Source: Streptomyces sp. T12 (lineage in GTDB: Bacteria > Actinomycetota > Actinomycetes > Streptomycetales > Streptomycetaceae). Taken from it: 64,000 nucleotides of DNA. Where the stretch lies: NCBI RefSeq assembly GCF_028736035.1, contig NZ_CP117866.1, positions 4,526,001 through 4,590,000 of the forward strand. The letters run 5' to 3'. Below the pieces are notes generated by a model. It saw only the letters and a program-made list of their open reading frames with translations. It was not told where the DNA came from and made no database searches. Position 1 is the stretch's first letter; every line of letters starts with the position of its first letter. Both the position numbers and the translations under genes were made by a program. Positions 26,148-35,916 of this stretch are shown piece after piece.

Positions 26148-26716
26148 GGTGATTGTTCCTTGTTCTTCTCGTCGGTGAGGGGATGACGGCGTATCAGGCA
26201 TCGAGGGGGGAGCCGTGGAGCGGGCCGGGCAGTCGGCAGGCAGGTCGAGAACGAGCGGGACGCGCCGCACCCGCTCCGGGGCGGCGTCGAGGGTCAGGTC
26301 CCGCAGACCCCGGGCGCCTGGACAGACCGCACTTCAGCCAGGGCCGTGAGCCGTGACGGATCAGCTCGGCGCCCTCGTCGGGGTCAGGTCGGCCCGGCAC
26401 GTTGTTCGAGTCGGTGCCGCGTTGCGACCAGATGCGTGCTGATTCCGGCGACACACTGCGCACTCGCCTTTCGACGTTCGAAATATAGCCACTTGTTCGA
26501 AATGCTGGCGCGACGTTAAAGGGAAGCGCGTGAGGTGTCAACAGTGCGAACAGGAACGGTTACGGAAGGTGTGGCTACTGGACCACGCGAGCGAGACGGA
26601 GGCCGTGCGGCCTGATCAGGCAAAACAAGGCAAGAGAGCGAAAACCGAAGGCACCGGCCGCATGGTGCCCATGCGGCCGGTGGTGGGATCCGAACGCCTG
26701 TCTCTGTCCAGCGGCT
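26148..26716. other. 570-base spacer with TTCGAAAT repeats
   Basis: No gene is supported. It holds the upstream region of the sugar-binding gene, including the TTCGAAAT repeats at 26476-26503, and the 3' flank of the GH97 gene. Confidence 0.5.
26476..26503. promoter_or_regulatory. GTTCGAAAT direct repeats upstream of sugar-binding lipoprotein
   Basis: GTTCGAAAT occurs at 26476-26484 and 26495-26503, 19 bp apart, in an unusually AT-rich patch. TCGACGTTCGA overlaps the first copy. The same TTCGAA core recurs near 29155-29187 in front of the GH43 gene. Confidence 0.5.
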
Positions 26717-28955
26717 TCAGGAGACGGTGAACAACTGGTGGTCGGCGCCGTCGAACGGGCGTTGCTCCAACTGATCGCCCTGGGCGTTGCCCGCGGTGAG
26801 GTAGAAACCGCTGTGGCGGTTGAGGAGCCGGATACGGCCGTTGCCCGCGTCTTCCGCCAGCCACTCGTCGTTGGCGTTCGCATTGGCCTCGTACGGGTAC
26901 TGGACGGCCTTCGCGCCCGCGTCGCGGGACGCGTACCGGATGACGACGTCCTTGCCACTGGCCTGGTTGACGATCCGCGTGTATCCGTCGCCGAGGGGCA
27001 CGAAGGCGAAGCGCTGGTTGGTGCCGCCGTTGCTGGGCCAGCGGATGATCTCGGCGTCGTTCGCGAGGCTTCTGCTCTTCACGTCGAGTACGTGGCTGCT
27101 GCCGGCGACGGTCACCGTGCGGTTCCCGGTCGGGATGGCCGGGACCTTGGTCAGCCTGACCACATGGCCGCCGCCCGCGACTGCCGGAACGCTGAGCGTG
27201 TCGCCGGCCTGGATGACCTTGCTGGTGCGGGTCAGGCCTGCGGAGCCGTCGGTGGTGATCTCCGCGTGCCAGGTACCGGTGCCGAGGAACGTGGTCGGGT
27301 AGGTGATGGTGGCGGCGGCGCCGCGCCTGAACGCGCCGACGAACCACCGGTCGCCGTTGCGGCGGGCGATGACCCCTCCGGAGTTCGGGTCGCCCGAGAC
27401 GTACTTCGTCTCGTCCCACACGGTCGGCAGCATGCGCAGCCACCGCTGTGCCTCGGGTCGGGCCTGGTAGTCCGGGATGCGGCTGCCGGGCAGCATGATG
27501 CCGCTGTCCAGGAGTACGGCGAGGGCGAGTTCGGCGGCGTCGCTGTTCGGGTTGCGCTGCTGGAAGCTCATCGGCGAGTAGTCGGCCGGGCCGAGTGCGC
27601 CGCGAGTGAACGGGATCGCGGCCACGTGTCCGATGTCCCGGCCTCCGGGGTATTCCTCGCCCCGGACGGCCTCGTTGGTCAGCACGTGCGGCCAGGTGCG
27701 GTGGACGCCGACGGACAGGCGCGAGCCGTGCAGGTCGACCATCAGCTTGTGCCGGGCCGTGTCGGCCAGGGCCGCGTCGTACCACTGCTGACGGGCCCGG
27801 GTCTCTGAACCCATGAAGTCCATCTTGACGCCGACGACACCCCACCCGGTGATCTTGGTGAACTCAGCCTCCCGCTCGGCGGCGGTGTCCAGGTCCTGCC
27901 AGTGATACCAGAGCATGATCCGCACGCCGCGCTCCCGGGCGTAGGTCACGAGCTCGGGAATGATCGACTGGGCGTCCTTCCATCCGTCGTCCACCAGGAA
28001 GCTTGTTCAGGTCGCGCTGGGTGGCGGCCATGCCGTCCAGCCACGGCCACGCGGCGACACCCGGCTTGATCCACGAGGTGTCGGAGATCTTCGACGCGGG
28101 CGCGACGTCGTCGACCAGCGTGGACTCCACGACCGTCGCCGTGCTGCCGATGGCGGCAGTGCGCCACGCTGTGGTGAACGCGCCGGACCGCGCGATCTGT
28201 CCGTCGGCCAGCGCCACGGTGAACCGGCCGGTGCCCTGGGTGTGGGTGAAGCGGCCACCCGAGTAGCCACCGTCCACACCGGACTCGGCGAGCAGTACCC
28301 GCGCGCCGTTGGTGTGCTGGGCGAACATGCCCATGTCGTAGGAGCCCGTCGCCACGTCGGCGACCGGGGAGGTGACGTAGCCGGTCTCGTGATCGGGACT
28401 GAACACCTGCCGGGACAGCTGGGCGTCGGTAGGCAGTTCGAACGAGGTCGCCTCGCGCAGCACCGTCGCGCCCGACGGCATCTCGTAGCGCAGCGCCAGC
28501 CCCTCCGCGGACGTGCGGACGTGCACGGTCATCCGCGCGGAGCCCTTGGCGAAGACCAGTCTCGTCTCGGTCGCGGACCGCGCCCGGACGCGGGACTTCC
28601 CCGCCATGACCTGGTAGTTGTACGAGATGGGCGAATCGGTGCGGCTGACGAACTCCAGTCCGGTGGTGTAGTCGACCTGGCTGGTCACCAGCCCGATCGG
28701 AGCGGGCTTCAGAGCTTCGCCGCAGTTCCAGGTCGCGCCGAGCGAGAGGGCGCCGTTCGCGTCCAGCGCCACGGTGGCGCGCACCCCGTCGCAGCCGGTC
28801 TGCGGAACACCGGGCTGGACCGAGGTCCAAGTCCCCGGCGTGGCAGCGGATGCGGGCACCGCGCTGACCGAACCCACGGTGACGAGGACGGCGATGGCCG
28901 TTCCCGCGGCTTCGGATGTCTGTCTCCGCTGGTGGGTGGCATGAGTGCGACACAA
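26717..28955 (-). pseudogene. GH97 glycosidase with ricin-type lectin domain, broken by an out-of-frame deletion
   Basis: From the GTG at 28955 the frame encodes a signal peptide (AIAVLVTVGSVSAVPASA), the GH97 N-terminal beta-sandwich and the start of the barrel (SWIKPGVAAWPW). After RDLNKL near 28005 the frame jumps to FLVDDGWKDAQS, which continues to 26717. About 14 residues that normally join these blocks are missing, so an out-of-frame deletion is likely. The second half keeps VKMDFM, whose Asp fits the retaining (alpha-galactosidase-like) GH97 branch, and HRTWPHVLTNEAVRG. It ends in a ricin-B trefoil of about 130 residues. Without recoding, no active enzyme is made. Confidence 0.85.
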
Positions 28956-29423
28956 CCTCCCGCACGCTGTCCTGCCGCTGATGTTCGGCGTCGACAGGCC
29001 GGCACGACCCGCCCGCTGTCACGCCCCGACTCGTAGGTCGCGCACCGCACCACAGCGTCGTCCCGACCCTCGTCGCGGGCACATCCGATGCGAACGCAGG
29101 GAATCGAACTGGCCAGTTCCATTGACGCGCTCCTGACTGACACCTATCTTCTGCTCGAACCTGCGAACAACGTTCGATTTTTCGAACCATGGCCGTCAAA
29201 GGGGACAGCCCGTGTTGCGCACCCGCCTCCGGCACACCGCCCCTTCGGGCTCTCCGGTCGCTGCCATGCCCACGCGGAAACCGCGGCTTGTCGGCCGCTG
29301 ACCGGCATGACGCGACGTCCCACGTCGCACGGAGCCGGTCCTGCCCCAGCGGTACGGATGCCGGTCCTCACCCTCGACCTCACCTGCACCCGATCATGGC
29401 ACTCCAGAAAGACAGGAACGCAT
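28956..29423. other. divergent promoter region of the glycosidase genes
   Basis: About 470 bases between the GH97 start (minus) and the GH43 start (plus). No gene is supported. It contains the TCGAAC half-site cluster at 29155-29187. Confidence 0.55.
29155..29187. promoter_or_regulatory. cluster of TCGAAC/GTTCGA half-sites in the glycosidase promoter region
   Basis: TCGAAC at 29155-29160, GCGAAC at 29163-29168, GTTCGA at 29172-29177 and TCGAAC at 29182-29187. The last two form a perfect palindrome around TTTT, and CGAAC-AAC-GTTCG another. A regulator binding here could control both divergent glycosidase genes. Confidence 0.55.
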
Positions 29424-30854
29424 ATGCCCGCGGTTCTCTCCCGGCTGGCGGCGATATTCGTCGCCGCCTGCCTGCTCTTCACAGCCCAAGTCGTGACCAC
29501 ACCTCAGCGGGCCGCCGCGGCCGACCCGGGTTACCTGATGACGCACTTCATCGGGGAGGGGTCGACCGGTCAGCAGATGTACTTCTCGTACAGCGCGGAC
29601 GGTCTGAACTGGAACGACCTCAACGGGGGCGGGATGACCCTGCGCTCCACCGTGGGCACGCGAGGGGTGCGTGACCCCGCACTGGTGCGCTCTCCCGATG
29701 GCAGCAAGTACTGGATCATCGCGACCGACCTGTGCATCGACTGCGGGCAGACGTGGAGTCAGTCCATCAACGACGGCAGCCGCAGTCTGGTGGTGTGGGA
29801 GTCGACGGACCTGGTCACCTGGTCCGCGCCGTGGCTGCTGAACGTCGCCGGCGCGATCCCCGACGGGCGCAACGCGTGGGCGCCGGAAGCGATCTGGAAC
29901 CCGGCCACCAACGACTACGTCCTGTACTGGGCGACGAACAAGCCCCTCAACGGCGCAACGAAGCACCGCATCTACTACGCCCACACCAGCGACTTCCGCT
30001 CCATCACCACCCCGCAGATCTACATCGATCGCCCCGGCAGCCAGGAAATCATCGACACCCAGATCGTCGAGGTGCCGTCCGGCGTCGGCAACTACCGCTA
30101 CGTGCGGGCCTCCGGTGACGGCCAGATCACCCTTGAGGGCAGCAACTCGATCCTCGGTACGTGGACCAACCTCGGGAACCTCTCCGGCATCGGCCTCACC
30201 GGCTCCCAGGTCGAAGGCCCGATGTGGATGAAGTTCCGCGACCGCAACGAGTGGACCCTGTACCTCGACCAGTACGCCTCCGGAAGGGGGTACATGCCGG
30301 TCACGACGACCAACCCGTCCAGCCCCGGCACCTACAAGCTCCCCGCGTCGGGAAGCTACAACCTGGGCGGCACCAAGAAGCGCCACGGCTCGATCCTGAA
30401 CCTGACGGCCGCCGAGGACGCCCGGATCCAGGCCCGCTGGGCCAACGTCCCGGGCAAGCGGCTGCAGTCCTTCAACTACCAGGACCGCTACGTGCGGCAC
30501 AGCAACTTCGACGTGCGCATCGACCAGAACGTCACCAACCAGGACGCCCAGTTCCGGCAGCGGCCCGGCCTGGCCGGCACCGGCACCGTCTCCTTCGAGT
30601 CGGTCAACTTCCCCGGCTACTACCTGCGCCACGACGGAGCCGACTTCCAACTGGTCTACAACGACGGCACCAGCCAGTTCGCCGCGGACGCCACGTTCCG
30701 ACAGGTCGCCGGACTCGCCGACTCGTCCTGGTCGTCGTTCCAGTCGTACAACCACCCCGACCGCTACATCCGTCACTACGCGTACCTGCTGAAGCTCGAA
30801 ACGATCACCACCGCGACAGGGCGCAGCGACGCCACCTTCCGTCTGACGAGCTGA
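29424..30854 (+). CDS. secreted GH43 glycosidase with AbfB (CBM42) domain
   Basis: About 476 residues from ATG 29424. The signal peptide covers about residues 1-32 (LAAIFVAACLLFTAQVV...AAA). A five-bladed GH43-type propeller follows, with VRDPALV and a likely general acid in QVEGPMWMKF. From about residue 335 there is an AbfB arabinofuranose-binding beta-trefoil with repeated LQSFNYQDRYVRHSNF, SVNFPGYYLRHDG and QSYNHPDRYIRHYAY. This architecture points to arabinofuranosidase or arabinanase activity on arabinan or arabinoxylan. The next gene encodes a related enzyme. Confidence 0.9.
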   Translation: MPAVLSRLAAIFVAACLLFTAQVVTTPQRAAAADPGYLMTHFIGEGSTGQQMYFSYSADGLNWNDLNGGGMTLRSTVGTRGVRDPALVRSPDGSKYWIIATDLCIDCGQTWSQSINDGSRSLVVWESTDLVTWSAPWLLNVAGAIPDGRNAWAPEAIWNPATNDYVLYWATNKPLNGATKHRIYYAHTSDFRSITTPQIYIDRPGSQEIIDTQIVEVPSGVGNYRYVRASGDGQITLEGSNSILGTWTNLGNLSGIGLTGSQVEGPMWMKFRDRNEWTLYLDQYASGRGYMPVTTTNPSSPGTYKLPASGSYNLGGTKKRHGSILNLTAAEDARIQARWANVPGKRLQSFNYQDRYVRHSNFDVRIDQNVTNQDAQFRQRPGLAGTGTVSFESVNFPGYYLRHDGADFQLVYNDGTSQFAADATFRQVAGLADSSWSSFQSYNHPDRYIRHYAYLLKLETITTATGRSDATFRLTS

Positions 30855-30882
30855 CCTGACAGGGATACCGGCGCCCTCAGGC

Positions 30883-30912
30883 GACGCGGCGCCTCGGCCG
30901 AGGCGCCGCGTC
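30883..30912. terminator. perfect GC-rich hairpin after GH43
   Basis: GACGCGGCGCCTCGG (30883-30897) is directly followed by its reverse complement (30898-30912), giving a 30-base palindrome 28 bases after the GH43 stop. It probably ends or attenuates the transcript before the second GH43 gene. Confidence 0.75.
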
Positions 30913-30950
30913 CCCCTCCTCAGGCATGTCTTCTTCAGGGGATGTGAATC

Positions 30951-33266
30951 ATGCACAGCGTGAGACTTCAGTGCCGCCGGAGATTCCGGCAGGGCGCTCT
31001 GGCCGCCATGGCCGCCGCCTCACTCATGGTGGGCGTCGTCGGCCCGGCGGCCCCCGCCCAGGCGGCGGAGATCACCGACGGCCTGGCTCTCTGGTACAAA
31101 CTCGACGCCACCTCGGGCACCGTGGCGGTGGACGCCTCCGGCAACGGACGCAGCGGCACCGTCAACGGCACCGCGAGCTGGTCGAGTTCCGGGGAGGGGC
31201 TCACGTTCAACGGTTCCAGCACCTACATCAAGGTGCCGGACAACATCATGAGCGGCATGAACGCGATCACCGTCTCGATGGACGTGCAGATCGACGCCAC
31301 CCAGACCACGCCGTACTTCCTCTACGGCTTCGGCAACTCCGCCAACGGCAGTGGCAACGGGTACCTGTTCAGCACCGGCGACGCCTTCCGGACCGGCATC
31401 GCTTCCGGGAACTGGACCACCGAGCAGAACACCCGGACCTCCGCCCCACTGCCGCGCTCGGTCTGGAAGCACGTCACCTACACCCAGACCGGCAACACGG
31501 GCATCCTCTACCAGGACGGCGTGGAGGTGGCCCGTAATACGTCGGTCACCGTCACCCCCGGTTCCATCGGGTCCGGCACCACCACGGCCAACTACATAGG
31601 CAAGTCGCTCTACACCAGCGACAAGCTCTTCAAGGGCAAGATCCGCGACTTCCGCGTCTACAACCGCGCGCTGGCTCCCGGCGAGGTCGTCCAACTCAGC
31701 GGGAACACCACGGCCATCACCACGGCCACCCACCCCGCGCTGAAGATCGACGCCATCGTCGACGACGCCCACAGCAAAATCACCCTCCCCCTGACCGAGG
31801 GCACCGACCTCACCGCGCTCGCCCCGCAGTTCTCCCTCGTCAACGGCGCGTCCATCAGCCCGGCCTCCGGCACCCCGCGCGACTTCACCAAGCCGCTCAC
31901 GTACGAGGTGACCGGCTCCGACGGCGAGAAGCGCACCTGGACGGTCGAGGCGCTGATCATGAACAGCCCGGTCCTGCCGGGGCTCACCGCCGACCCGAAC
32001 ATCGTCCGGTTCGGAGACACCTACTACATCTATCCGACCACCGACGGCTTCGCGGGCTGGAGCGGCACGAACTTCAAGGCGTACTCCTCCAAGGACCTCG
32101 TCCACTGGCAGGACCACGGCGTCATCCTCGACCTCGGACCCGACGTCAGCTGGGCCGACACCCGGGCCTGGGCCCCGACGACGGCCGAGAAGAACGGGAA
32201 GTACTACCTCTACTACTCCGCCGACACGAACATCGGTGTCGCGGTCTCCGACTCGCCCACCGGCCCGTTCAGGGACCCGCTCGGCAAGCCCCTGATCGCC
32301 CGCGGCGCCTACACCGGCCAGATGATCGACCCGGCGGTCTTCACCGACGACGACGGGAAGCAGTACCTCTACTGGGGCAACGGCCGGGCGTACGTAGTCC
32401 CCCTGAACGACGACATGGTCTCCTTCGACGCGTCCAAGGTCACCAACATCACCCCCAGCGGCTTCACCGAGGGCACCTTCATCATCAAGCGCAAGGGCAC
32501 CTACTACTTCACGTGGTCGGAGGGCGACACACGCGACGAGAACTACCGGGTCGCCTACGCCACCGGCTCCTCGCCCACCGGCCCCTGGACCAACCGGGGC
32601 GTGCTCCTGGAGAAGGACCTCGCCCTCGGCATCAAGGGCCCCGGCCACCACTCCGTGGTGCAGGTGCCGAACACCGACGACTGGTACATCGCCTACCACC
32701 GCTTCGCCATCCCCGGCGGAGACGGCACCCACCGCGAAACCACCATCGACAAGCTGGAGTTCGACTCGAACGGCCTGATCAAGAAGGTCGTCCCCACCTT
32801 GAGCAGCATCGCACCGCTCCCCACTCTGCCGACGAACACCACCCGCTCGCTCCAGTCGGTCAACTTCCCCGGCCGCTACGCCGCCGTCCGCTCCGACAGC
32901 CTCGGCTACCTCGACCCGGTGACGACCTCCAGCACCACGGCGGTCAAACAGAGCGCCACGTTCGCCGTCGTCCCCGGCCTGGCGGACTCCACCTGCTACT
33001 CGTTCCGTGACTCCTCCGGCCGCTACCTGCGCCACAAGGACTACCGGATCCGCTTCGACGCGAACAACGGCACGGCCACGTTCGACAAGGACGCCACCTA
33101 CTGCGCCCGGCCTGGTTCGGCCACCGGCTCGGTCAGCCTGGAGTCGTACAACTACCCCGGCCGCTACCTCCGCCACTACAGCTACGAGCTGCGCATCGAC
33201 CCCTACCAGGACAACGCCACCTTCCGCGCCGACAGTTCCTTCACGGCGGTCACCCCCTGGGCCTGA
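30951..33266 (+). CDS. secreted multidomain GH43 arabinanase/arabinosidase (LamG-GH43-AbfB)
   Basis: 771 residues. The signal peptide is about 38 residues (ending PAQAA). A LamG/concanavalin-like domain follows at about 40-245 (LALWYKLDATSGTVAVDASG, FKGKIRDFRVYNRAL), then a short beta-domain at about 255-345. The GH43 catalytic propeller covers about 347-620 (GLTADPNIVRFGDTYYIYPT, MIDPAVFTDDDG, GFTEGTFIIKRKG, giving the three acidic residues). The C-terminus is an AbfB/CBM42 trefoil (LQSVNFPGRYAAV, LESYNYPGRYLRHYSY). It probably cleaves arabinofuranosyl linkages in plant cell wall material. Confidence 0.92.
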   Translation: MHSVRLQCRRRFRQGALAAMAAASLMVGVVGPAAPAQAAEITDGLALWYKLDATSGTVAVDASGNGRSGTVNGTASWSSSGEGLTFNGSSTYIKVPDNIMSGMNAITVSMDVQIDATQTTPYFLYGFGNSANGSGNGYLFSTGDAFRTGIASGNWTTEQNTRTSAPLPRSVWKHVTYTQTGNTGILYQDGVEVARNTSVTVTPGSIGSGTTTANYIGKSLYTSDKLFKGKIRDFRVYNRALAPGEVVQLSGNTTAITTATHPALKIDAIVDDAHSKITLPLTEGTDLTALAPQFSLVNGASISPASGTPRDFTKPLTYEVTGSDGEKRTWTVEALIMNSPVLPGLTADPNIVRFGDTYYIYPTTDGFAGWSGTNFKAYSSKDLVHWQDHGVILDLGPDVSWADTRAWAPTTAEKNGKYYLYYSADTNIGVAVSDSPTGPFRDPLGKPLIARGAYTGQMIDPAVFTDDDGKQYLYWGNGRAYVVPLNDDMVSFDASKVTNITPSGFTEGTFIIKRKGTYYFTWSEGDTRDENYRVAYATGSSPTGPWTNRGVLLEKDLALGIKGPGHHSVVQVPNTDDWYIAYHRFAIPGGDGTHRETTIDKLEFDSNGLIKKVVPTLSSIAPLPTLPTNTTRSLQSVNFPGRYAAVRSDSLGYLDPVTTSSTTAVKQSATFAVVPGLADSTCYSFRDSSGRYLRHKDYRIRFDANNGTATFDKDATYCARPGSATGSVSLESYNYPGRYLRHYSYELRIDPYQDNATFRADSSFTAVTPWA

Positions 33267-33788
33267 CCGCATTCCCTCACTCGCCGGCTGCCCTGCCGCC
33301 TACGTTTCCCCAGGTCACAGCCCCACCCAGGGCTGGTTCGATGCCGCTACGGGCGAGCCGAGCCGTAAGGGCACAGCACCGCTGGAGACGGTCTTCGGCG
33401 TCCGGGAGCTTCCGGTGGAGACCGCGACGGAAGGAGCGACGTGCTCCCGTCCGGGACGTCGTCGAGATGCGCCGCCGTGAGACGAACTCGTCCACGCTGC
33501 ACGGGAGTTTCGTCGGCGCCCTGCGTCAGTGGCGAAGAGCCTGGGCCGCCTCGCGCTCATGGCGCGGCCACACGGGTGGTTCTGCGCGGAGCGCCTACGC
33601 CCGCATTCGGCTTCGTGATGCCTTTGCCGTACAGGGCACTTGGGCCGACCGCGGGGCCGACACCCTTGCTCGTTGGTCAGACTATCCGGCGTGCCGACGA
33701 GCAGATATCGGATATTTGCGCATTAACCTCTCGTCAACTTATGACGTGGCGGATCGCGTACGCGTCCGCTTCAACGCTCGGAGAAGAC
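33267..33788. other. no supported gene
   Basis: 522 bases after the second GH43. ACGTTTCCCCAGGTCAC at about 33301 resembles motifs at 14701 and 37229. The last 80 bases are relatively AT-rich and should hold the promoter of the His-rich gene. Confidence 0.45.
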
Positions 33789-34160
33789 ATGCGCAAGCAT
33801 CGCAAGACCGCTGTCGTGGCCGTCCTCCTCAGCGCCATCGGCTTCCTCGGCACCGGCACCGCCTACGCCGACGGGCAGGGGCACGGACACAAGCAGGGAC
33901 ACAAGCAGGGACAAAAGCACGGCCACAAGCACGGGCACAAGCACGGGCACAAGCGCGTCGGTAAAGAGAGCCAGACGCTCCTCATCAGCCAGAGCACGTC
34001 ATGCAGCACGACCGAAGAGAACATCGACGTACAGGGCCAGACCGGGTTCCAGAACGGCCGGGAGGGCAACCGGAACAACGGCGAGGGCTCGCCTGGCACG
34101 CAGACCACCACCCTCGGCTCAAGCCAGGGCTGCAACAACACCGTCGTCCTCGGCAAGTAG
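33789..34160 (+). CDS. secreted histidine-rich protein
   Basis: 123 residues from ATG 33789. A signal peptide (VVAVLLSAIGFLGTGTAYA) is followed by repeated GHKQGHK/GHKHGHK units with about eight histidines in 25 residues, then a Ser/Asn/Gly/Thr-rich tail with two cysteines (TSCSTTEENIDV, SQGCNNTVVLG). The His-rich part could bind zinc, copper or nickel outside the cell. The tail looks like a small extracellular beta protein. No family is recognised. Confidence 0.75.
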   Translation: MRKHRKTAVVAVLLSAIGFLGTGTAYADGQGHGHKQGHKQGQKHGHKHGHKHGHKRVGKESQTLLISQSTSCSTTEENIDVQGQTGFQNGREGNRNNGEGSPGTQTTTLGSSQGCNNTVVLGK

Positions 34161-34248
34161 CCCGCAAGGGTCTCGGCGCCGGGCCCCCCGGGCCCCGTCA
34201 TGGGCCCTGGACGCGGGGACGGCCAGGGCCTAGAGAAACACCTGGTCA

Positions 34249-34281
34249 GGGGCTCTTCCATCCGATAGATGGGAGAGCCTC
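34249..34281. terminator. imperfect hairpin
   Basis: GGGGCTCTTCCAT and ATGGGAGAGCCTC pair with few mismatches around a short loop, about 90 bases after the His-rich gene stop. Possible terminator. Confidence 0.45.
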
Positions 34282-34326
34282 TGAGCTTGCAGCTCCCTTG
34301 ACCGCTGCGAGGGCCGTATCTTCGCC

Positions 34327-34465
34327 ATGATGGACGCGTACGGGGACGGGAAGCTGACACGCCGATGGGGACGGCACCCTGAACAAGGCCGAATTCACCA
34401 TCCTGCGCACTGCGTTGAACAATTCAACCGGAAACGCCGCCGCCGACATGCGTCCCGGCGTGCTC
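34327..34465 (+). pseudogene. remnant of a small EF-hand-like protein
   Basis: ATG 34327 opens with MMDAYGDGKLT, then a frameshift leads into DGDGTLNKAEFTILRTALNN, which fits an EF-hand loop (D-x-D-G-x-L-x-x-x-E-F) and following helix. The second piece has a stop directly before it in its own frame. It is short and disrupted, so the call is tentative. Confidence 0.3.
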
Positions 34466-35882
34466 AGGAGGACCACGCCGCGAGGAGTTCCGCCGGGCCG
34501 TACGCAGCGTCGAGCCCCGCGCAGTCGATCCCGCTGCGCGAGACAGCGATCACGGGCACGGGATCAGGCGTGAGCGCGGCGCGGTGTCGGTGCAGCGCCG
34601 CGAGATCGTGCCGGTCGAACGGGGAGTTCTCCAGCCACTTCACCGAGCCGACGAACAACAGCTCCTTGGCGATCGGGGCGCGGTCCGCTCCCACGATGTC
34701 GATCTCCACATCGTTGGTACGGGTCCAGTAACCGCCGATGGCAGGGGCGGCGGGGAGGCTCGCGTCGGGGAGCAGCCGTGTCAGCGCCTCGCGCACCAGA
34801 GGTTCAACGGCCCTGCCGCGCCAGCTGGTCCAGTTTTCGCGAATGCGCTGCAGAGTCAGGTCACCCCGGCCCCGCTCGATCTCCTCCATGGCGGGACCCA
34901 GGAGCTTCAGCCAGAAGCGGAGGTAGGGATCCGCGACCCGGTAGCGGCGATCCTTCGAAGGCCGCGTGGACACGGGTAGCTCCGCCGCGATCACCCGCTT
35001 GTCCGCAAGGATCCCCAACGACCGCTGGAGCGGGGTCGCCCCGATCCCACCGGCGGCTCGGGCGATATTGGAGAACGTCCGCTCACCGCTGCCGATCGCC
35101 GACAGGACGGTGCGGGCTTGGACCTGCTGGGGGAACTCTGCGGCGAGCGAGCGCTCCGCCGACACCAGCAAGGCCGAGACGGGATCGCTGAGTGCCGCCC
35201 GCAGGAACTCCCACATCCCGGCGCCGTGCGTCCACTCCGCACAGATCAGAGGCAGTCCACCGGTGATCAGGGCCGCGTCGAAGGCCGAGGCGGGATCGAG
35301 GCCGAGCATCTCGCCCACCTCCGCCGGGTTGAGCGGACCCAGCACCATCTCCCGTCCGCGCTGGTGGAACGGGCGTCCATAGCCGTTCAGCGCCTCCATC
35401 ATCGACAGGTCGGAGCCGATGAGAACCAGCAGAACCGGCTTCTTCTCCAGCACTCGATCCCAGGCCCGCTGAAGCATGCCTTCGAAGGCGCCCTCCGCAT
35501 CCATCAAGTAGGGCACCTCGTCCATGACGACCACGCTCGCCCGGTCGTGCGGCAGTGCCGCCGCCAGTACGTCGAAGGCGGCATCCCAGCTCGCCGGGCG
35601 TGCCGCGGACAGCAGATTCGCCAGCGGAAGGCTGGATGACTGCGCATCCTGGCTGAGCCGCTCCAGGTCCGCCCCCGGCGACGCCCCGGTGGCGGCATAG
35701 AAGAGGAACGGCGCACCGGACTTCTCGGCGAACCGCTCCACCAACCGCGACTTACCCACCCGGCGACGCCCTCGGAGCATCACGCACCGCCCGGGCCGCT
35801 CCCCACCGACCCCGGCCGTCACCTTGCCCAGCTCACGATCCAGCGTCTCGAGCTCGTGCCGCCTGCCCACGAAATCTGCCAT
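34464..35882 (-). CDS. archaeal-type AAA ATPase with DUF234 nuclease-like domain
   Basis: 472 residues. The P-loop is RGRRRVGKSRLVERF (about residues 37-51), Walker B VVVMDEVPYLMD, followed by a winged-helix region (FSNIARAAGGIGATPLQRSL). The C-terminal ~110 residues match DUF234 (NDVEIDIVGADRAPIAKELLFVGSVKW), an endonuclease-like fold with a D-E-K pattern. Such ATPases are common in archaea and scattered in actinobacteria with no settled role; mobile or defence links have been proposed. A perfect operator lies 35 bp upstream. Confidence 0.88.
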   Translation of the reverse strand: MADFVGRRHELETLDRELGKVTAGVGGERPGRCVMLRGRRRVGKSRLVERFAEKSGAPFLFYAATGASPGADLERLSQDAQSSSLPLANLLSAARPASWDAAFDVLAAALPHDRASVVVMDEVPYLMDAEGAFEGMLQRAWDRVLEKKPVLLVLIGSDLSMMEALNGYGRPFHQRGREMVLGPLNPAEVGEMLGLDPASAFDAALITGGLPLICAEWTHGAGMWEFLRAALSDPVSALLVSAERSLAAEFPQQVQARTVLSAIGSGERTFSNIARAAGGIGATPLQRSLGILADKRVIAAELPVSTRPSKDRRYRVADPYLRFWLKLLGPAMEEIERGRGDLTLQRIRENWTSWRGRAVEPLVREALTRLLPDASLPAAPAIGGYWTRTNDVEIDIVGADRAPIAKELLFVGSVKWLENSPFDRHDLAALHRHRAALTPDPVPVIAVSRSGIDCAGLDAAYGPAELLAAWSS

Positions 35883-35916
35883 GCCGTCGCCTTCCAGAGT
35901 GCCACCCCAGCATGGA

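Noticed and set aside
31020..33272. 750-codon open frame antisense to the LamG-GH43 gene
   Set aside because: Low-complexity product, no domains; the sense strand encodes a complete secreted enzyme.
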